Source: Tistrella mobilis (GTDB lineage: Bacteria; Pseudomonadota; Alphaproteobacteria; Tistrellales; Tistrellaceae). From it: 64,000 nucleotides of DNA. A program made the translations under genes and the position numbers. The stretch covers positions 744,001 to 808,000 of the forward strand of contig NZ_CP121017.1 of the NCBI RefSeq assembly GCF_041468085.1, in the 5' to 3' direction. Of the stretch, positions 35,985 to 44,867 are shown in pieces (position 1 is the first letter of the stretch; each line of letters starts with the position of its first letter). The notes under the pieces are model-generated. The model did not search any database. It was not told where the DNA came from and saw only the letters and a list, made by a program, of their open reading frames with translations.

Positions 35985-36932
35985 TCAGGCGGCGAGCAGC
36001 CCGGCCAGACGCTCGCCGGCGATCAGGGCGGCCCCTATATCCCAGTCACCACCGCCATCGGCAACGAACAGGCCGGCCCGGCCGGGCACGGCTTCAGCCA
36101 TGGCAACCGCATCGGGTGCCTGGCCGGCGACCCGCCACATGCGGGTCAGGACCTGGCCAGCCGTGTCGGGCAGGATGGCGGTGACCCGTGCCGCCGCCGC
36201 CGCGATCTCGTCGGGCGAGAGCGGAGCCGCAGGCGCGGCCGCACGTGCCGCCGCCCCCGAGGCGGAGGTTGCGACGGATCCGTCCTCGTGCAGGGCCACC
36301 AGCCAGCCGCCGTCAGAGGTGCCGCGCAGCACGGCGCGGCCGTCCTCGGCCAGTACCACATCCGTCGGCCGGCTGCGGCAGCTCTCGGGCGTGATCCGAT
36401 CCGGGCGGAGCTTCAGGCGCAGCGACACCGCCGGGCGCACCGACAGATCAGCCTTCAGCCAGCTGCCGGCGACATCCCGGGCAGGGCCGGCGGCGATCGC
36501 CATCAGCCGCCCCGCGATGCCATAGCCGGGGGCGCAGGCAACCCGGAATCCGGCCTCGCTTTCCTCGGCACCGACCGCGGCCACGCCCTCGCGCAGGTCG
36601 ACGCCGCGCTCCCGGGCCCGGCGGCTGAGCGTTTCGGCGAAAAGGCCCGGGGCAAGCACGCCCAGCCCCTGAGGCAGGATATCGGCCGCCCCCTCCGGGG
36701 CGGTCGCCGTGGTCACCAGGCCGGCGGCCTCGTCCTCGCCCAGCAGGCGGGCGAGGGCGTCCCGGCCCCCGGTGCCGATCAGTCCGCAGATGCCGTCGAG
36801 ATCACGCCCGGCACCTGCCGTCGCCTCCAGCACCGTCACCCGGAAGGCCTGCCGGCGCAGCCCGATCGCGGCGGCAAGGCCGACCACCCCGCCGCCGACG
36901 ATGACGACGTCGCAATCCACCAGCCGGCTCAT
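35985..36932 (-). CDS. FAD-dependent amino-acid oxidase-like protein (DAO/HcnC family)
   Basis: 315 residues with the FAD-binding start VVIVGGGVVGLAAAIGL and a late GGGDWDIGAALIAGERLAGL typical of D-amino-acid oxidase/glycine oxidase-type enzymes. It is the HcnC/OoxB-like beta subunit partner of the gene at 36929, with which it shares an ATGA overlap (4 bases). It is shorter than classical HcnC (about 400). Likely an amine, imino-acid or opine dehydrogenase subunit in the cytosol or at the membrane face. Cyanide production is not supported because HcnA is missing. Confidence 0.7.
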   Translation of the reverse strand: MSRLVDCDVVIVGGGVVGLAAAIGLRRQAFRVTVLEATAGAGRDLDGICGLIGTGGRDALARLLGEDEAAGLVTTATAPEGAADILPQGLGVLAPGLFAETLSRRARERGVDLREGVAAVGAEESEAGFRVACAPGYGIAGRLMAIAAGPARDVAGSWLKADLSVRPAVSLRLKLRPDRITPESCRSRPTDVVLAEDGRAVLRGTSDGGWLVALHEDGSVATSASGAAARAAAPAAPLSPDEIAAAAARVTAILPDTAGQVLTRMWRVAGQAPDAVAMAEAVPGRAGLFVADGGGDWDIGAALIAGERLAGLLAA

Positions 36933-38353
36933 CCTGCACGCTCCGTTATGTCGTTAACCTGTCCCCGTCCCGCTGCGGCCAGCATGCCGAGCGGCACCGG
37001 CATGGCCGGGCTCTCGCCCTGGCTGGTGCCGAGGCCGGCGAGCGGCAGGGCGCCGAGGGCAGCGATCAACTCGGCCAGAACGCCCGCACGGCCAAGGCCG
37101 CCGGCGCGGGCCAGATCGACGCCCAGCACCGCCGCGGCCCGGCCCAGCCGGTCCAGGCGATGGCGTGCCGCAACCTGCTTCAGCCGGCCCAGCGTCAGCC
37201 CGCTTGCGGGATCGATCGGGGCGTCGTCGTCCTGGGCCAGAACCCAGCCGGTGGGGTAGGGATGGTCGACGGCGATCTCGGCACCGGTGCGCCGGTCGTG
37301 GGAGAGCAGGGGCGTCATCCGGGCGAGTTCGATCCGCGCCTCTGCAATGCCAAGATCCGAAGCGACGGCCAGGCCCGCCGCGGCACCCAGCCGGTCGGCA
37401 ACCGCCGGGCGCGGATGAGGGCCGGCCTCACCCGCGACGTAAAGTCCCGGGCATTCCGGCACCCGCCCTTCGGCATCCAGCTGGGGCAGGAAAGCGCGCC
37501 GGTCGGGATCGAAGCCGAGCGCCACGCCCGCCGAGGCGAGCAGGCGGTGATCGGCAATCATGCCATGTCCGACGCCGACGGTGTCGCAGACGATCTCGCG
37601 GGTCTCTCCGCGGCCGTCGGTGGCGATGATCCGCTCGACATGACCGTCGCCCTCCACCCTGAGGCGGGTGATGCCGGTCAGCACGGGAACGTCACGGCCG
37701 ACCAGGCGCAGCCAGCGGCTGAGCCCCGTACCCGGGCGACCGCTTTCGGCCCCGATCGGGCCGCGCCGCCAGGGATCGGGATCCAGGTCGATCACCGCGG
37801 TCAGCCGGCGGCCGGCGCGCACCAGCCGGTCGGCGACCTCGTAGAGGCCGGGGCCACCGCCGATCAGCACCGGGCGCTGGCCGATCGTGGTGCTGCCGGC
37901 CTGTTCGGGGGCGCGGTAGAGCGTGCCCAGATCGGTGACGCCGGAAAGCTGGCCGCCGGGCAGCGGGATCGGCCGGGTCTCGGCACCGGTGGCCAGCACC
38001 AGCCGGTCGAAGGCGAGGCGCGAAATCCCGTCGCGACCGGCCAGGAGCACGGCGCCATCCTCGATCGCCCAGGCGACATGGCCGGTGATCAGGCGTACGG
38101 CGCTGCGGATGCGGGCGGCACGGCCACGGAAGCGCAGGAAATCGACATCGCCGGCAGGGGAGCCGGCATCCGCTTCCGAAGCGCCGACGAAGGCACGGCC
38201 GCCCCAGTCATCGGCAGGGGCAACCACGATCGGCTGGAGGCCATGAGCGAGGAGTTTCTCGGTGGCTGCCAGCCCCGCCGGACCGGCGCCGACCACCACT
38301 ACCCTGCGGCCGGCCGGGGCTGTCCCGGCCTGAATGGTTTCGCCGATGGTCAT
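36929..38353 (-). CDS. FAD/NAD(P)-dependent oxidoreductase, HcnB/OoxA-like subunit
   Basis: 474 residues with two dinucleotide-binding motifs: VVVVGAGPAGLAATEKLL near the N-terminus and PVLIGGGPGLYEVADRLV in the middle. A late GLYVAGEAGPHPRPAVADR FAD-contact segment follows. The order and length match the alpha subunits of hydrogen cyanide synthase, opine oxidase and D-hydroxyproline dehydrogenase. The usual C-terminal Cys-rich [2Fe-2S] (BFD-like) segment is not visible; the region around GLTLGRLKQVAARHRL has no cysteines. Coupled by ATGA overlaps to the GNAT gene upstream and the DAO-like gene downstream. Confidence 0.72.
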   Translation of the reverse strand: MTIGETIQAGTAPAGRRVVVVGAGPAGLAATEKLLAHGLQPIVVAPADDWGGRAFVGASEADAGSPAGDVDFLRFRGRAARIRSAVRLITGHVAWAIEDGAVLLAGRDGISRLAFDRLVLATGAETRPIPLPGGQLSGVTDLGTLYRAPEQAGSTTIGQRPVLIGGGPGLYEVADRLVRAGRRLTAVIDLDPDPWRRGPIGAESGRPGTGLSRWLRLVGRDVPVLTGITRLRVEGDGHVERIIATDGRGETREIVCDTVGVGHGMIADHRLLASAGVALGFDPDRRAFLPQLDAEGRVPECPGLYVAGEAGPHPRPAVADRLGAAAGLAVASDLGIAEARIELARMTPLLSHDRRTGAEIAVDHPYPTGWVLAQDDDAPIDPASGLTLGRLKQVAARHRLDRLGRAAAVLGVDLARAGGLGRAGVLAELIAALGALPLAGLGTSQGESPAMPVPLGMLAAAGRGQVNDITERAG

Positions 38354-38973
38354 GTCGGGGCCTCCCCAAGCGGGCCGGGCACGATGTTCGACAGGTCTGC
38401 TCCCTCGGTCAGAAGGCCGCCGGCACCGGCATTGCGGCCGCGATCACTGCCGGTCAGGGCCAGATTGGCGGGCATGGGGCTGCGTTCCTGCCGGAACACG
38501 CCGAAGCCGCCGCGCTGATAGGTCTGCATGGCCTTGGGGTGATCCAGATTGGAGCAGCGCGCCCAGAGCCGTGTCGGGTGATAGCTCCAGGCGATGTCCA
38601 CCACCTGGTCGAGCAGGAAGCCGCGGAAGCTGCGGCCAACATATTCAGGCATGAGTCCGTGATACGCGATTTCGATGGAATCGTCTTCCGCCCGTCGGTC
38701 GAGTTCGGCAAAGCCCGCCGGCACGCCGGCGACATAGAGCACGAAGATCTCGATCTTCTCGTCGGCGAGAATGTTGCGGATGGCGTCGTCGTCAAGGGCC
38801 AGGCGCTCCGGACGGAGCTGGATCGCCTGGGCGCCGGCATGCAGATAGCGGTAGAAATGGACCGGCATGTTCCAGGCCCGGAGCAGGGCGTACTGCCCCG
38901 AGGGCAGCTTGCCACGCCCATGGCGGTCCGGCGGCGAGGTCATTTCGAAGTAGGTGACGACAAGTTCCGTCAT
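38350..38973 (-). CDS. GNAT-family N-acetyltransferase
   Basis: 207 residues from the ATG at 38973. The central GNAT fold shows EIFVLYVAGVPAGFAELDRR, IEIAYHGLMPEYVGRSFRGFLL (acetyl-CoA loop) and ARCSNLDHPKAMQTYQRGGF. It heads a three-gene unit whose members overlap by 4 bases each, so it should act with the HcnB/C-like oxidases, perhaps acetylating an amino compound before or after oxidation. That link is inference. The 292 bases upstream hold no gene I can support and only short GC-rich inverted repeats (CGGCAGCG/CGCTGCCG). Confidence 0.8.
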   Translation of the reverse strand: MTELVVTYFEMTSPPDRHGRGKLPSGQYALLRAWNMPVHFYRYLHAGAQAIQLRPERLALDDDAIRNILADEKIEIFVLYVAGVPAGFAELDRRAEDDSIEIAYHGLMPEYVGRSFRGFLLDQVVDIAWSYHPTRLWARCSNLDHPKAMQTYQRGGFGVFRQERSPMPANLALTGSDRGRNAGAGGLLTEGADLSNIVPGPLGEAPT

Positions 38974-39265
38974 CGACGCTTTCTCCACGCGCGGTGGCGA
39001 CCATCGCCCCGCGACCCGGTCAGGCCGGCCGTCAAACCGGAACGGTCGGACGGGCGGTATCGGAAGCCACAGGCTCCGGCGGCTCCGGCGGTTACCGGAA
39101 CACGAAAGGCCGGAACACAAAAGGATCGGGGCGCGCCGGCGGCGGCTCGCGATCCGCGGCAACATGAGCGGGGGATACGAATTCCGGTGTCGGCAGCGGT
39201 TTCGGCTGCCGCTGCCGTTCGGGCCGATACCGTACCGGCTGACACCATTATGGTCGGGGCAGGGA

Positions 39266-40120
39266 TCACCGTTCGATCGGCAGGCTTTCGTCCGACCCCC
39301 AGTCTGCCCAGGACCCGTCATAGACGGGAACGTCGCGCTTGCCGAGCAGATACATGGCCAGCGCCAGCATGCCGGCGGTGACGCCCGATCCGCACATGGC
39401 GATCACCGGCTTCGACGGATCGATTCCCGCGGCCAGGATACGCGCCTCCAGCCGGTCGGCATCCAGCACCGTGCCCGACATGGGGTCCAGAAACTCGGTA
39501 TAGGGCAGGTTCAGTGCGCCGGGCACATGGCCTGCGCGCACGCCCGGGCGCGGTTCGGGTGCCTCGCCGCGGAAGCGGTCGGCGGGGCGCATGTCGACCA
39601 GCTGGGTGCGGCCATCGGCGATGGCCCGGGCGACCTGATGGCGGTCTTTGACCAGCAGGTTGTTGACCCGTGCGGTAAAATGACGCTCCCGCGGCGGTTC
39701 GGGGCGTTCCTCGACCACCGGGCGGCCCTCGGCCAGCCATTTCGGCAGGCCGCCATCCAGGACGGCGACGTCTTCATGGCCGAAGACGCGGAACATCCAC
39801 CAGGCGCGGGCGGCGCTGCGCAGGCCGATCGCATCATAGACGACGATCTTCACGCCATCGCCCAGGCCAAGCCGACGGACCCGCGACGAGAACTTCTCGG
39901 GCGCGGGCAGCATGTGCGGCAGATGGCTGGTGGTATCGGCGATCTCGTCGATGTCGAAGAACACCGCGCCGGGGATGCGCAGCTTCGCATGCTCGGCCCG
40001 CGGATCGCGGCCCTCCTGCGGGAAAAACCAGGACGCATCGACGACGCGCACATCCGGCGCATCAAGGTGGTCGGCGAGCCAGGCGGTGCTGACCAGGGCG
40101 TCGGGCTTGGCATAAGGCAT
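39266..40120 (-). CDS. sseA: 3-mercaptopyruvate sulfurtransferase
   Basis: Two-domain rhodanese-fold enzyme moving sulfur from 3-mercaptopyruvate to thiophilic acceptors. 284 residues. The active-site loop of the second domain is CGSGVTAG with C243; this loop is typical of mercaptopyruvate rather than thiosulfate enzymes. The first, inactive domain ends around DVAVLDGGLPKWLAEG. The ATG at 40120 is preferred over the much longer upstream frame, which lacks family sequence. A single-gene unit, with 263 bases before the divergent neighbour at 40384. Confidence 0.9.
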   Translation of the reverse strand: MPYAKPDALVSTAWLADHLDAPDVRVVDASWFFPQEGRDPRAEHAKLRIPGAVFFDIDEIADTTSHLPHMLPAPEKFSSRVRRLGLGDGVKIVVYDAIGLRSAARAWWMFRVFGHEDVAVLDGGLPKWLAEGRPVVEERPEPPRERHFTARVNNLLVKDRHQVARAIADGRTQLVDMRPADRFRGEAPEPRPGVRAGHVPGALNLPYTEFLDPMSGTVLDADRLEARILAAGIDPSKPVIAMCGSGVTAGMLALAMYLLGKRDVPVYDGSWADWGSDESLPIER

Positions 40121-40383
40121 CGGGGGCAGCGTCCTCCGTGGTTCTTCCCGGGCCGGATCGGTCGATGGCGCCTGGCCCGACCCCGGCCGGCGCCGGTCTC
40201 GTCCAATTTTGGGCAGGTGTTGCGGCCCCCGGGGCCGGCTTCCCGCCACCTCGTCGGGCACATGATACCGGACCCGCGGCGGCACCGCCACAGCCGCCCG
40301 CCGCCCTTGCACCGGCTTTACGGCGACGGGACGCTCCTGCATTCTGAACGTCACACGTTCACGGCCCCCCGGAGACCAACGCC

Positions 40384-41610
40384 ATGACCGAAACCGCTGT
40401 TGCCGCGGCCCGCACCTTACCTTTCCTGCCCGGCGACCCGGTGCCCTGGTTCCAGGGGGATTGCGCCGGCAATCCGAACTTCGCCTTTTCCACCGTTGCC
40501 GGCCGCTGGTCGGTGCTGGTGCTGCTGGGGTCGGCCGCCGTGCCGCAGCTGGCTGCGGCGGTGGCGTCGATTGCCGGTGCGGCGCGGCTCTTCGCCGATC
40601 CGGGGCGGACCTGCTTTTTCGTCACGCTGGATGCGACGGACCGGACCCCGGGGGCGGAGGGGGCGCCTGCGCGCCTGCCGCTGCATCTGCCGGGTTTCTA
40701 TGCCTTTGCCGATACCGACGGCGAAATCTCGCGCCGCTATCGCGCGATCGACCCTGCGGCGGATCCGCGCAATGGCCATGTCGCCTATCGGCCTTTCTGG
40801 CTGCTGCTTGATCCGACGCTTCGTGTGGTCGCGACCGGCGGCATGGAAGACACGGCCCGGCTGCTGGATCTGGTGGCGCAGCTGCCGGCCCCGGCGGCCC
40901 ATGGCAGTGTGGTCGCCGAAGGCGGACGGATCCTGACCGTGGCGCCGGCGGATGATGCCGGCCAGCCCTGGGCGCCGGTGCTGGCGGTGCCGCGCGTGTT
41001 CGAGCCCGCCTTCTGCCGCCGGCTGATGGCCGAATACGACCGGCTGGGTGGCGAGGAAAGCGGCTTCATGCGCGAGATCGGCGGCCGCACGGTCGAAATG
41101 CGCGACTACGGCCACAAGCGCCGTGCCGACTGCCTGATCGAGGATGAAACACTGCGTGCCGGCATCCGGGCGCGGATCGAACGCCGCTTGCTGCCCGAGC
41201 TGCAGAAGGCCTTTCAGTACAAAGCGACGCGCATCGAGCGCTACATCGTCGCCTGCTATGACGGTGACGGCAGCGGTGGCTATTTCCGCCCGCACCGCGA
41301 CAACACCACCCGCGGCACGGCCCATCGCCGCTTCGCCGTGACCATCAATCTGAATGCCGAAGATTACGAGGGCGGCGAACTGCGCTTCCCGGAATTCGGC
41401 GATCGCCGCTATCGCGCCCCCACCGGCGGTGCGGTGGTGTTCTCGTGCAGCCTGCTGCACGAAGCGCTGTCGGTGACGCGCGGCCGTCGCTTCGCCTGCC
41501 TGCCCTTCCTGTATGACGACGACGGCGCGGCCATCCGGGCGCGCAATGCCGAATTCCTTGAGGATCCGCAGCTGGCGGCGGTGGCGCGGGGGGCCGCGGC
41601 TGCCGGCTGA
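40384..41610 (+). CDS. Peroxiredoxin-like / 2-oxoglutarate-Fe(II) oxygenase (prolyl 4-hydroxylase-type) fusion
   Basis: 408 residues in two parts. Residues 10-170 resemble an AhpC/TSA thioredoxin fold (LPGDPVPWFQGD, RWSVLVLLGSAAVPQL, then FYAFADTDGEISRRY), but the peroxidatic Cys is missing: Ser/Ala lie at its place. Residues 195-400 form a P4Hc double-stranded beta-helix with iron ligands H304 and D306 (RPHRDN) and H359 (SLLHEALSVTRGRR), and a following Arg for 2-oxoglutarate. It likely hydroxylates a protein or small molecule; the redoxin-like half may dock a partner. Single gene with its own promoter region. Confidence 0.8.
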   Translation: MTETAVAAARTLPFLPGDPVPWFQGDCAGNPNFAFSTVAGRWSVLVLLGSAAVPQLAAAVASIAGAARLFADPGRTCFFVTLDATDRTPGAEGAPARLPLHLPGFYAFADTDGEISRRYRAIDPAADPRNGHVAYRPFWLLLDPTLRVVATGGMEDTARLLDLVAQLPAPAAHGSVVAEGGRILTVAPADDAGQPWAPVLAVPRVFEPAFCRRLMAEYDRLGGEESGFMREIGGRTVEMRDYGHKRRADCLIEDETLRAGIRARIERRLLPELQKAFQYKATRIERYIVACYDGDGSGGYFRPHRDNTTRGTAHRRFAVTINLNAEDYEGGELRFPEFGDRRYRAPTGGAVVFSCSLLHEALSVTRGRRFACLPFLYDDDGAAIRARNAEFLEDPQLAAVARGAAAAG

Positions 41611-42381
41611 TCAACCGGCGAAGGCGATCACGACCCGCCGGTTCTGGCGCCCCTTCTTTTCGATCTTCACCACCTCTACCGCACCGATCTCGCCGGTGCG
41701 GGCGACATGGGTGCCGCCGCAGGGCTGAAGATCGACATGGGGGGCGTCGGCGCCGGCGGTTCCCGCGCCGATCCGGACCAGCCGCACCCGGCCGGCGCCG
41801 CGCGGCGGCTGGACCGACATGGTCTTGACCAGATGCGGCGCGGCATCCAGCTCGGCATCGGTGATCCAGTCGGTCTCGACCGCGTGATCGGCCCGGATCA
41901 GGGCGTTCAGCGCTTCGGTGATCGCCTGCTTGTCGAGATTGGCCTCGGGCCAGTCGAAATCGAGCCGGGCGCGATCGGCGCCGACCTGGCCGCCGGTGAC
42001 CGGTGCGACCACGATCGCCGAGAGCAGATGCAGGCAGGTATGCAGCCGCATATGCGCGTGGCGACGATCCCAGTCGATCCGGGCGGTGACATCCGTGCCG
42101 ATGGCGGGCGGCGCCTCGGCCCCGGCGGCGTCCAGGCGATGGACGATCGCGTCGGGCCCCCCGTCCATCCCGGATGTCTGGCCCTTCACCGCTTCGGTCA
42201 CCGTCCAGACACGGCCGGCCTCGTCGGTCAGCCGGCCCGTGTCGCCCGGCTGGCCGCCGCCGGTCGGGTAGAAGACGCTCCGGTCCAGGATCACCCCACC
42301 GTCTTCGGTGACGGCCACCACGCGGGCGGTGCAGCTTCGGGCGTAGGGATCGTTACGGAAGACAGGATCGGTGGCAGGCAT
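41611..42381 (-). CDS. Alanyl-tRNA editing protein (AlaX family)
   Basis: Free-standing trans-editing hydrolase that removes Ser or Gly from mischarged tRNA-Ala. 256 residues from the ATG at 42381, chosen for a CGGAG seven bases upstream; a GTG at 42387 is in frame. Zinc ligands are visible: HTCLH near residue 115 (HxxxH) and CGGTHVART near 222. The N-terminal FYPTGGGQPGDTG is the AlaRS editing-domain signature, so it is of the longer AlaX-II type. Confidence 0.9.
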   Translation of the reverse strand: MPATDPVFRNDPYARSCTARVVAVTEDGGVILDRSVFYPTGGGQPGDTGRLTDEAGRVWTVTEAVKGQTSGMDGGPDAIVHRLDAAGAEAPPAIGTDVTARIDWDRRHAHMRLHTCLHLLSAIVVAPVTGGQVGADRARLDFDWPEANLDKQAITEALNALIRADHAVETDWITDAELDAAPHLVKTMSVQPPRGAGRVRLVRIGAGTAGADAPHVDLQPCGGTHVARTGEIGAVEVVKIEKKGRQNRRVVIAFAG

Positions 42382-42432
42382 GGACACGCTCCGGTTTCAA
42401 ACGGGGGAAACCGGAGCTTGCCGCGAGACGGC

Positions 42433-43437
42433 TCAGCGGTCCAGCCAGGAGGGAACCGGCAGGTTCTTCGACCGCAGGAACTCGGCGTTGAACAGTTTGC
42501 TGGTATAGCGCTGGCCGCTGTCGCAGAGGATGGTCACGATGGTGTGGCCAGGGCCCAGCGCCTCGGCCATCTTCACCGCCGCGCCGACATTGATCGCCGA
42601 GGAACCGCCGAGCAGCAGCCCTTCTTCCGAGATCAGGTCGTAGAGCATGGGCAGGCTTTCCTCGTCGGTCACCTGCACGGCGCCGTCGAAGCTGACACCG
42701 TCCAGATTGGCGGTGACCCGGCCCTGGCCGATGCCCTCGCTGATCGAGCTGCCCGATGATTTCAGTTCGCCGGTGGTGACCCAGGAATAGAGCGCCGAAC
42801 CCATCGGGTCGCCCAGCCAGCACTGGATGTCGGGGTTGCGCGCCTTCAGCGCCATGGTGATGCCGGCAAGCGTGCCGCCGGTGCCGACCGCGCAGACGAA
42901 GCCGTCGATCCGGCCGCCGGTCTGCTCCCAGATCTCGGGACCCGTGGTCTCGAAATGGGCGCGGCGGTTGGCGACGTTGTCGAACTGATTGGCCCAGACC
43001 GCGCCGCCCGGCTCGCTCTCGGCCAGTTCGTTCGCCAGCCGCTCCGACACGCGGACATAATTGTTCGGGTCCTTGTAGGGGACGGCCGGCACCTGGACCA
43101 GATCGGCGCCCAGCATGCGCAGGGTCTGCTTCTTCTCTTCCGACTGGGTCTCGGGGATCACGATGGTCGATTTGCAGCCGATCGAATTGCCGACCAGCGC
43201 CAGACCGATGCCGGTATTGCCGGCGGTGCCCTCGACGATCCGGCCGCCCGGGCGAAGGGCGCCACGCTCCAGCGCATCGCGCACGATGTAGAGCGCCGCG
43301 CGATCCTTGACCGACCCGCCGGGGTTCATGAACTCCGCCTTGCCGAGGATGGTGCAGCCGGTGCGCTCCGACGCCTGGCGCAGCTTGATCAGCGGCGTGT
43401 TGCCGATCGCATCGGCGAAGCCGTTCATGATGGTCAT
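42433..43437 (-). CDS. cysK: Cysteine synthase A (O-acetylserine sulfhydrylase)
   Basis: PLP enzyme making cysteine from O-acetylserine and sulfide. 334 residues from 43437 (an ATG at 43428 would also do). The PLP Lys is K44 in PGGSVKDRAA; EGTAGNTGIGLA (substrate loop) and CAVGTGGTLAGI (phosphate loop) are canonical. The ISEGIGQGRVTANL segment matches the alphaproteobacterial long CysK type. The ribosome site before 43437 is poor. It is a single-gene unit; sseA and metC elsewhere in the window share sulfur metabolism but not a transcript. Confidence 0.9.
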   Translation of the reverse strand: MTIMNGFADAIGNTPLIKLRQASERTGCTILGKAEFMNPGGSVKDRAALYIVRDALERGALRPGGRIVEGTAGNTGIGLALVGNSIGCKSTIVIPETQSEEKKQTLRMLGADLVQVPAVPYKDPNNYVRVSERLANELAESEPGGAVWANQFDNVANRRAHFETTGPEIWEQTGGRIDGFVCAVGTGGTLAGITMALKARNPDIQCWLGDPMGSALYSWVTTGELKSSGSSISEGIGQGRVTANLDGVSFDGAVQVTDEESLPMLYDLISEEGLLLGGSSAINVGAAVKMAEALGPGHTIVTILCDSGQRYTSKLFNAEFLRSKNLPVPSWLDR

Positions 43438-43590
43438 CTGAGGGGGTCCCGTTGGTTCTGCATCGCGGCTCATTCTGCGGCACGACGCCGGAAAATTTTT
43501 CTGTCGCATCCTACCAATGGCGATCGATGTGGATCAAGCCGGGGTGCCCGGCAATTCGTCATGGCAGGAGTGTTGTTTCGGAATATAAGA

Positions 43591-43621
43591 ACGCCCCGCC
43601 CTTGGGGAAAGGGCGGGGCGT
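43591..43621 (-). terminator. Terminator hairpin after the NAGGN operon
   Basis: Perfect 13-bp stem, ACGCCCCGCCCTT and its complement around a 5-base loop, followed on the minus strand by TTCTTATATT. It lies 22 bases after the M42 peptidase stop, the end of the NAGGN cluster. Confidence 0.75.
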
Positions 43622-43643
43622 CAGGATCCGGGGACCCGGCCGG

Positions 43644-44867
43644 TTATTTGTCGGGGGCCGCCGACTCCTTTGCCGGCGCAGCGGTACCGAGGCGTTCTGC
43701 GGTTTCCTCTTCGTCCCAGTCGGGCGGGACCGGGAAGCCGCTGAGAGGGCCGAGCGGCCGGGCATCGCGCTTGAAGGTCGGCTCGCTCAACATGTAGAGC
43801 GCTTCGAGCTTCGCCAGATCATCGAGTGCCGAGCGGTGGATGCGTTCATAGCCATGGGAGGCGTCGATGCCGAAGCAGACCAGTGCCGTGCGCAGATCAT
43901 TGCCGGCCTCGATGGCAGAGGCACTGTCGGAGCGGTAGTGGCGGAAGACGTCGCGCTGATGCGAAATGCCGTTATCGGCGCAGAGCGCCAGCAGCTTGCG
44001 GGTCAGGTGGAAGTCGAAGGGACCGGCACTGTCCATCATCGCCACGGTGACGCCGGTCTCGCGGCTGGCCTGGCCGGGCGCCGTCGTGCCGTTGTCGATG
44101 GTCACCATCTCGGCGATTTCGCCGTGCAGGATCGACGAGGCACCTGAGCCGACCTCTTCCGAGATGGTGAACAGCAGATAGGTGTCCACCGGCGGCTTCA
44201 CGCCGGACCGCTGCACGGCCTCGGCGGCGGCGAGCAGGGTGGCGACACCCGCCTTGTCGTCCAGATAGCGGCTGTTGATGAAGTCGTTGGGGCCGATTTC
44301 CGGGTTCGGGTCGACGGCGATGATGTCGCCCACCCGGATGCCGAGGGCTTCCAGGTCGCGTTCATTATCCGCCAGCGCATCGACGCGCAGTTCGACATAG
44401 TCCCAGCCGACCGGCAGCTTGTCGATCTCGCCGCCGAAGGTGTGGCCCGATGCCTTGAGCGGCAGGATGGTCCCGCGATGGCGGCCGTCATCGGTGAAGA
44501 TGGTGCAGCGCGCGCCTTCCGAGAACCGCGCCGACCAGTGGCCGATCGGCACGACCGACAGCCGGCCATTGGGCTGCAGGCGCTTCACGATGGCGCCCAG
44601 CGTGTCCAGATGAGCGACCAGCGCCCGGGCCGGATGGCGTTCGCGGCCGCGCAGCACGGCGCGGATGGCGCCGCGGCGGGTGAGGTCGAATTCGATGCCC
44701 AGCCGTTCCAGCTCCTGGCCGACCATATGAACGATGCCGTCGGTATAGCCTGAGGGGCTGGGCGTGTTCAGCAGGGCAAGCAGGGTGTCGAGCAGGTAAT
44801 CGCGATCGATGCGGATGCCGGCCTCGGGGCCCTGGCCCCCCTGGTCGCGTCGGGTCGCGTCGTTCAT
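43644..44867 (-). CDS. M42-family metallopeptidase of the NAGGN osmoprotectant cluster
   Basis: 407 residues from 44867. Co-catalytic zinc peptidase of the M42/M18-M20 type: LVAHLDTLG (His/Asp), SRYLDDKAGVATLLAA (bridging Asp), TISEEVGSGAS (Glu pair), and a late GIDASHGYERIH (His). It is the third gene of the N-acetylglutaminylglutamine amide cluster and overlaps the synthetase gene by 4 bases. It is presumed to degrade or recycle the dipeptide osmolyte when osmotic stress ends; the family is defined by this neighbourhood, and the biochemical role is inferred. Confidence 0.88.
   Translation of the reverse strand: MNDATRRDQGGQGPEAGIRIDRDYLLDTLLALLNTPSPSGYTDGIVHMVGQELERLGIEFDLTRRGAIRAVLRGRERHPARALVAHLDTLGAIVKRLQPNGRLSVVPIGHWSARFSEGARCTIFTDDGRHRGTILPLKASGHTFGGEIDKLPVGWDYVELRVDALADNERDLEALGIRVGDIIAVDPNPEIGPNDFINSRYLDDKAGVATLLAAAEAVQRSGVKPPVDTYLLFTISEEVGSGASSILHGEIAEMVTIDNGTTAPGQASRETGVTVAMMDSAGPFDFHLTRKLLALCADNGISHQRDVFRHYRSDSASAIEAGNDLRTALVCFGIDASHGYERIHRSALDDLAKLEALYMLSEPTFKRDARPLGPLSGFPVPPDWDEEETAERLGTAAPAKESAAPDK

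Noticed and set aside
35985-38353. Hydrogen cyanide synthase genes
   Set aside because: Only HcnB- and HcnC-like subunits are present; no HcnA-like ferredoxin, and the B-like protein has no Cys-rich segment. A general amine/imino-acid oxidase is safer.
38970-39269. 99-codon minus-strand frame between sseA and the GNAT gene
   Set aside because: Overlaps the ends of both neighbours, lacks a ribosome site and has no recognisable sequence; the spacer is better called non-coding.
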